64,000 nucleotides of DNA, taken from positions 137,779,648 to 137,843,647 of the forward strand of contig NC_066580.1 in NCBI RefSeq assembly GCF_024323335.1, in the 5' to 3' direction. Below, one piece after another: positions 57,266 to 64,000 of this stretch (position 1 is the first letter of the stretch; every line of letters begins with the position of its first letter). The notes under the pieces were generated by a model, which did no database searches, was not told the DNA's origin, and worked only from the letters and a program-made list of their open reading frames with translations. Origin of the DNA: Lathyrus oleraceus. Lineage: Eukaryota; Streptophyta; Magnoliopsida; Fabales; Fabaceae. The position numbers were made by a program, and so were the translations under genes.

Positions 57266-58242
57266 TTATTACCTTTGTTAAGCTATCACTGAGCTGATAG
57301 TAGGTAATATCCCTCTTATCTTTGGTTGGTTACCTTTTTGAAGCTATCACTTGGCCGGTAGTTGGTAAGCTTCCCTTTTTGAGCTTATTACCTTTGTTAA
57401 GTTATCACTGGGCTGATAGTAGGTAATATCCCTCTTATCTTTGGTTGGTTACCTTTGTTAAGCTATCACTTGGATGGTAGTTGGTAATTTTCCCTTTTTA
57501 AGCTTATTACCTTTGTTAAGCTATCACTGGGATGATAGTAGGTGATATCCCTCTTATCTTTGGTTGGTTACCTTTGTTAAGCTATCACTTGGCTGGTAGT
57601 TGGTAATTTCCCCTTTTTGAGCTTATCACCTTTGTTAAGCTATCACTGAGGTGATAATAGGTAATATTCCTATTATCTTTGGTTGGTTACCTTTGTTAAG
57701 CTATCACTTGGATGATAGTTGATAATCTTTCATTTTGGGCCTATTACCTTTGTTAAGGTATCACTTGGATGATAGTTAGGTAATATTTCTCCCCTAGTGG
57801 AGTTAGGCATCCCATTTGATTGATCTTTCCCCTTTGATTGATCTTTCCCCCGGCGGAGTCTTGCTTTGATAAGTCTTCCCCATTTGGTCCATTTGGTTTG
57901 TTTATTTTCTAACTATGCATTGGTTTCTTCCTAATTCAATATTTATTCCTGAGCCGAGTTGTTCCCCTGTGGAACTTTGTTTGTCCCTAGTTGGGTTTTC
58001 CCCTTTTGGAAACTGGTATTTCCCATGCGGAGTTTTAGTCTCCTCTTTTCTCCAACAATTCTTTGTCTCTCGTGTCGCTATGTTCCCCACAGAGATCCTT
58101 GTCTACATTCATATCATAAGCATTTTTGGCGATATCTTAGGGCCAAAAATTGGGTTTTATGTATTTAAGTCTCTTCAATATCGTCGAGACGAAAATTTCA
58201 ATCTCCATATCTCCGAATTGAAGAAACTTAAATAGGAACATT
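57266..58242 (+). repeat. Tat-type element 3' region with tandem hairpin array (copy B)
   Basis: Same array as copy A (about nine half-units, 57266-57790), then about 450 bp of shared 3' region ending AATAGGAACATT before the LTR. The left edge is inside a repeat unit, so the array is truncated relative to copy A. Confidence 0.85.
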
Positions 58243-61200
58243 TGTCATACCCTAATTTTTAACCCTAAGGTCCCTCATACCATTTGCACCCTTGCATACA
58301 GACAAGATCACATCTTGGTCCTCTCCCTCTTATCTATGGGGTTTGCCTTTTGTAGGGATCATCAAACACCTCTTTGTTAGTGTTTTACCTTTTGTGTTTA
58401 TATGTCCATTACTTATCTAACTACTAATCAAAATATCAAAAACATGTTTTGTTTAAGTCTATTGTGCAAGGTAGGGATTTTCCATCAAGAACATCAAGCA
58501 TGGATCATCAACTAGGGTTTGTTTTGATTCTTCAACAAAGTATGGTCAACCATTGGTTCTCAAGGGATTTATCTCTTAAGCATGATCTCTAAGGTTCTCA
58601 AGAACCTTTCAATCTCGTTTGGATCAAGAGCATCTCAAAGTCCTGTGGCTTACTTCTCAAGAAAAGTCAAAGGTTCATGTGTTTATTTTCATGCCTTCTT
58701 CAATAAGTTTCCTCAAACTTTGAGAAATCCAACCAAAGGACATTAAATGACACTTTATTTTGAGTTCATATGATCATCCATCTACCTTGAAATGCAAGAA
58801 AAGTTCAAGTGCACAAGCTTATTCCAAGATGGTTTGACCAAAAGTCAACATTTGCAATTAAAGTCCAAAGGATTATAACTCCTTCAATTCTCAACATTTT
58901 TGAATGCTTCTTTTTGCATATGACTCTTCTTATTATCCTATACAACTTATCTTTACATGACAAGAGCCAATTATGCTTGTAAGATTATCAAAAGGTTGGA
59001 GACATTATAGGTCATTTGTGGACTTAGTGAAATTTGACCTATTTTCAAGTGACTTTTTCTCAACTTTCAAGATTTATAACTTCTTGAATTCTTAACATTT
59101 GAGGCTTATTATTTTTGAAAAATATCATTTGCGATTCACTCTACAAGTTTGCTTCAAGGATCAAAGTCAAAATATGTTTGGAAGACCATGCAATCCATTG
59201 ACACATTAGAAGTCATTTTCAGCCATTGGATACTCAAAAATTTCCAAGTTACATGACCAGTTTTTTCGTGCCAACTTCAACATGACATAATTTTGTGCTC
59301 AAGCATCCAAATGCAAACTTTCTCCGCATATTGTAATCTTTGATATGATGTCAACACAATGTAAGAAGAATGGGATCAAAAAGTCTCATGAGCAAGATGC
59401 CCTATTGAGTTGTACATGGTAACTTAAAACTGAAGAAATCACCATGATTCAGATTTGATTCACTAATTCTCAATTACAAGCCAAATTAACACGCGTTTTG
59501 GACCTAAACATGTTTAACCAAGTCTCCAGAAGTTAATTGACCCTGGAAACACATGATTTGGATGAGGTTTGATGAATTGCAAGTCACACTTTTCTCACTT
59601 CATGATCAAATTTGTTTTTCATGAATTAAGCTTGATTCCACACGTATTCGGATCCAAACACATTCCCTATAAATAGAGGAAGCTATTGCATTCATTTCCA
59701 AGCTTTTGAGAGCCAGGAAATCTCCGCTTCAATTTGAAAATTTCCAAAAAAAATCAACTATCGTGTTTTGAATTCCAGCTTGATTGAACCCAATTTCTTG
59801 ATTCCATTAGCATTTTCGGCCCCCTCTGAAGCTTTTGCAACAATTCCCAGGATTTGCGACCTCATTGAATGCTCTAATCAGATCGAGCTTCGTCGACTTT
59901 TATTCACCATTTGGACAAGGTAGTTCTGAGCATTATTTGAACTCAAACAAGTTGCCATACTATAGTCCTTCACTCTCTGATGCTTTCCCCTAACTTATTT
60001 GGTGTTGGTTGTTCGTATTCATCATTTAATTTTATTTTTCGTGGCTTACTTGCTTCTGAAACTTCTCTAAAATTTCCCATGCTCAATTTAGATAAATGAA
60101 TTTGGAGCATGAAGTTGAATTCATGTTGCGGAGGAGATCACATTGGTGGTGGTCCCGTGTTCTGAAATTACCAAATGATGAAGCTCCGATGAGGGATCAT
60201 CGGGGAAGATGACCATAGTGTTTCAGGTTGTCTGAGTTTGGCCAGACACGTTGGACAATTAAAATGCTCTAATTTGTTCAATTTAAATGCAATCCCGTGT
60301 TTTATTTTAGCTAAATTCCATCGTACGCCCTAGCCTTGTGAGTGTTGGATCTGCCACGTCAATTAATGAGGCCAGATCCAACGCTCCGTATTTTTTTATT
60401 TTTTTTTAATTGCATTTTCTTTTAAAATTCCTAGGAAATTCATTTTACATCCAAAAAATCACAAAATAACTTCTAAAATTCTCTTTTATTTTTCTTCATC
60501 TGAATTTTATTTTTGCATATTTTATTTTATTGATTTTCTATTTTCATGGAATTTCTCCTTTTCTCCTTTGTTTTAATCGGTTTAAAATAGTTTTCTCCAT
60601 TTTAAAATTCAGAGAATTTTATTATATGCTTCTTATTTTGTTTCCAACCTTCCATAATTTTCTTGACCATTTATTTGGTGTTTTGAAGGACTTTATGGGT
60701 TTTCCTATTCATTTCCATTTTAAAATTCATTTTAAAAGTATTTTTAATTCATTTTATTGCATTTTATATTTGTATGACCTTTATGGACTTCTGTTGGCCT
60801 CGGATCATGGTTGTTTTAATCATATGTCTCATCAAATTCAATGGATCTTGGGTGTTGATGGGTTGAAAACCCTAATACACCAAAATGGATGATAGATCTT
60901 GATGGTGACTTGATCAAACATCTGATCCAATTTTGGTGTGATCTCTCTTGTCCTCTTCTTTTTCATCTCTTTCTCTTCCTCTTGATCAATTGGATGGTTT
61001 ATGTCCATCTAGTACATGATGTATGGATTGGTGTTTGATGAACTTTCATCATTTCAAATCTACCTCTTAATTGGTCTTTGATCATTTAGGGTACTTTTAT
61101 TGATGCATAAGTTTGTACTGGGTACTACGGAGTATAAATTGATGTAATGGACCACTCTCATAGCCTTTGTACTTGATCAATTATCTTTTTTTTGTGGCAT

Positions 61201-62972
61201 AGGTTTAGGAGAATGATTTACATCTCATTTCTCTAGCATGTATTAACACAAACGTTGTTATTGACCGACCTTAAATAGTTATGACTTCTACATAAGTCCA
61301 ATTACGATTGCTTAATATATCGTTAAATTTGTCCCGAAAGTAAGTCATTTACATAAGTGACATTGTAAGTCTCCTACTCCTCATGGTATTGTGTGAAAAT
61401 ATTGCTTCCTTTTCATTTATGAGAGCTAATGACATACTTGTTGATTCTATCCAAGTTGGAGTCCTTCTCATAGGTGATATAAATGTCCATGTTTTCATGT
61501 TTGTGAGTGAATAGTTGAGTGTTCTACAAAAAATGACAAATTGCCTTTCTCTTTTGATTACTAACATCATTTATTAATATTTTATTGTATTAACTTTATT
61601 TTAATGTCATTTATATTATGATCTTTACTTTTTTTGTCATTTACTTTATGCTTTTACTTTAGCATCCCACATCATATTGTTTATGTTTATGCTCTTTTAC
61701 TCTTTGCCTATTTGGATTTCTTTTTCTTTTAAAGGAATTTATAAAAGGAATAAACTTCTAAAAATTGGTTCTCTAGATTTGTGGACTTGAGGTTACTATC
61801 CTTAGCATTGTTGTGGAGTTATGGACTTAGAACTAGGATCTTGACCCTTGCTTTGGGAGTTGTGATTTGAGATCTTGATTTCATTTGGTACCTTTGACTT
61901 TGGACCTCTTTTGAAGATTTGGCTTGACTACTTTGATTTCATCTGATGCATGGTATATTCTTTTGCTTATTTGGCTTGTTTGAGGCTTAATCCAAAGGAG
62001 GAAATTCTTGCTTGACTTATGTAACAAATCTTGCTATCTCTTGGTTAGATCTTTCCTCCCCAGCTTTTACTTTATGTTCTAAGAAAGCCTACTCTTCTCC
62101 TTACCCCTCTTTGATTTTCAAAATCTCCTCTCTCTTTTCAAAACTTTATTGTTTTCAAACTTGAACCGCTTTCTCAATAAACCTTGAATTTTTTCACGTG
62201 ATTTTGAAAATCTTTTCTTAATAAATGTTAATACATGCTAAGCATATTCAAAACCAATTTCAAAAGACTTAAAAAAAATATATAACTCATTTAAATTATT
62301 TTGTGCCCTTTGTGCACCTTTTCTTTTAAACTTTTCTCAAAGTTTAGACATGAGTCATTTCCATAGTTGAGATGTAATTCTCCTATCCCCATAGTATTGA
62401 TGATTATTCTTTTCCACCCAAGAGAGCTAGAGGCGTACTTACTGATCTTTATCCAAGTTGGAGCTCTTCTCTTTGGTGATGTAAAGTTCTCATACTTGTG
62501 GGTGACTAACTAAGTATTCTCCTAAAAATGACAAAATGTATTTTCATTAAAAATGAATCAAAACAAACATCTTTGTCACTTTTACCATGAACTGCAAGGT
62601 TTTGATCCTCCATTTCACTTTGTTGATACGTAGGCATGAGACTCAGAAAGTCTTGGCAATCACAAAAATCATAAAAAACATTTCTTTTCTCATCTCTCCA
62701 ATCTTTTGCAAACAACATTTTTTAAAGCCAAAATATACAGATTTTCAAAGAGGTTCCCATGGAGTACCATGGATGTTTAGGGTGCTAATACATTCCCTTT
62801 GCATAACTAACCCCCTTACCCTTAGCTCTTTTTATTAGTTTTGTTTTAAAAACTTTCTTGGGTTTTGTTTGTACTTTTTCCTTTCCCTTTGGAAATAATA
62901 AAAGCACGGTGACGACACTTGCTTTGCGAGTTAAGTTAATCAATAACTTAATCTCAAAATTTTATCGCTACA
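58243..62972 (+). repeat. 3' LTR of the Tat-type element, full length (copy B)
   Basis: 4730 bp, starting TGTCATACCCTAATTTTTAACCC and ending TTATCGCTACA. A good TATA box, CTATAAATAGAGG, lies at 59668-59680. Near the 3' end are a block GTGACGACACTTGCTTTGCGAG and a CCATGGAGTACCATGG palindrome-like segment (about 62758-62773), as in other Tat LTRs. A diverged repeat of about 220 bp occurs at 61340-61570 and 62345-62540. No coding domain is seen. Confidence 0.85.
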
Positions 62973-63602
62973 AGTATCACTATCAGCATATCTCTTTCCA
63001 TTGAAAAATCAGGGTTCCATTCTGTTAAGAACATAAGTATATGACCCCCTGATCATCACTTCATCTCTATCTTTCTCTAATTTGAACTTTAATATGAAAT
63101 ATCCTTAGTCATTGTAGAAAATTTCGGGCAATTGAGTAAATTTCCATGACTTAATCATATAATTCTTCACAACATTCATGCTCAGATTTTCCCCAATCAC
63201 ATACATGATCAAAGAGCATTCCCAAAACCTCATCTCAGATTCCACATCTTCATTCTCAATTTCGACTTCAATTTCACCATCTACGACCTTTGGTGCCACA
63301 AATATAATGGACATACCATTTGTTGTATCTTTGTTACCCCTGATGATGTCCACCCACAATTTAGCCCCCTTCACGTTGTTCTTCACCTCCACGGACGGTT
63401 CCTTCGTGCTATCAGAATTTCCATCAATCCCTAACCCTTCCCCTTTTCCATCCTCATCTTTCGCTTCATCGTCTCTAATGGTTGGGTTATCCACTTCTGA
63501 TTCCCCCGTATCTTCTTGCGTCGTGATTTTTGAGCTCGATTCACGATTTTTTGACGAACGAGGCACCTTCTTCTTCGGTCGCCCCCTTCCATGTGATATC
63601 AT
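62973..63602 (-). pseudogene. LINE (L1-type) ORF1 fragment, copy B
   Basis: Duplicate of the fragment at 49855-50494. The frame from 63602 (MISHGRGRPKKKVPRSSKN) is continuous through the site of the copy A frameshift and reads the RFWECSLIMYVIGENLS segment. It stops at 63105-63107, where a GAA of copy A is TAA. Homology continues beyond the stop to the LTR edge at 62973. Confidence 0.72.
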
Positions 63603-64000
63603 TTTTAAAAAATTGAGACTTTAATTACTATAGTTGTGTATTTCTCTTCTTCTTTTTTTGATGTTAGTATTTTCTCTTGTGTTTAAAAATTTGTTTCTTT
63701 TCACAAGTAAACCTCATGTTTTATCTTTAAATTTTGATGTCACTATAATTATTTTAATATTTTTCATTATGACAATTTTCTTTAAATTTTATTATATTTA
63801 ATAATATTTTAAAAATATATATTATTATTATTATTACATTTTTATAAAATATTTTATGATATTATCTGATTGAATACATATATTTCGATAATAAATTTGT
63901 TATCAAATTATGAACAATAAATTTTATGAGTCTCATAATAAAATTACAAAAATAATAAAATAAATTAGTTTCAAAATACATCCTCTTCCCATTTGAACCA
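63603..64000. other. Duplicated AT-rich flank (copy B)
   Basis: Matches 50495-50890 with small indels, including a shorter (ATT)n run near 63818-63836. The duplication runs past the right edge of the window. Confidence 0.85.

Overview
The window is plant nuclear DNA made almost entirely of nested LTR retrotransposons. Three things point to an inverted-repeat-lacking-clade (IRLC) legume, most likely tribe Fabeae (pea, vetch, lentil, Lathyrus). It has giant Ty3/gypsy Tat/Ogre elements with tRNA-Arg-type primer sites and an intron before the reverse transcriptase. It has Ty1/copia SIRE/Maximus elements with an extra ORF after pol. It also has a small gene whose signal peptide looks like that of legume nodule NCR peptides. 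The species is an inference; no search was run.

Layout. 1-3959: 3' part of a Maximus copy (+), with a decayed extra ORF and a 1.1 kb LTR. It is inserted in ORF1 of an Ogre element (-, 3960-7819), of which ORF1, leader, primer site and a 2.0 kb LTR are visible. 7820-8301: leader-like debris. 8302-41790: a pol-less Tat-type element (-) with a split LTR of about 5.4 kb, interrupted at 11765-36404 by a complete Ogre (+; LTRs 2008 bp each, target duplication GGGAT). That Ogre is itself interrupted at 23869-34147 by a complete Maximus (-; LTRs 1027 and 1029 bp, target duplication ACTAT). The LTR divergences, counted by eye (about 9 differences against 1 substitution plus an indel), agree with the nesting order.

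41800-45589 is the main non-repetitive stretch. It holds a site II / telobox / TATA promoter and, about 360 bp downstream, a convincing box C/D snoRNA with 13 bp of complementarity to 18S rRNA. 45590-50900 and 57266-64000 contain two diverged copies of one block: a hairpin-rich tandem array, a Tat-type LTR, and a broken LINE ORF1. The left copy has lost 3.9 kb of its LTR. Each copy is joined on its left to a different SIRE gag fragment. Between them, in AT-rich DNA, lie an intact 122-codon gene (NCR-like signal peptide plus two CCHC zinc knuckles), a LINE remnant and a (TA)45 microsatellite.

How the parts work together. The Ogre encodes gag-protease and, across a 239 bp intron that joins the frames, RT, two RNase H domains and integrase. 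The Maximus encodes gag, then protease-integrase-RT-RNase H broken by two stops and a frame change, then an intact 808-residue coiled-coil protein preceded by its own TATA box. The likely functional host loci are the snoRNA unit and possibly the zinc-knuckle gene.
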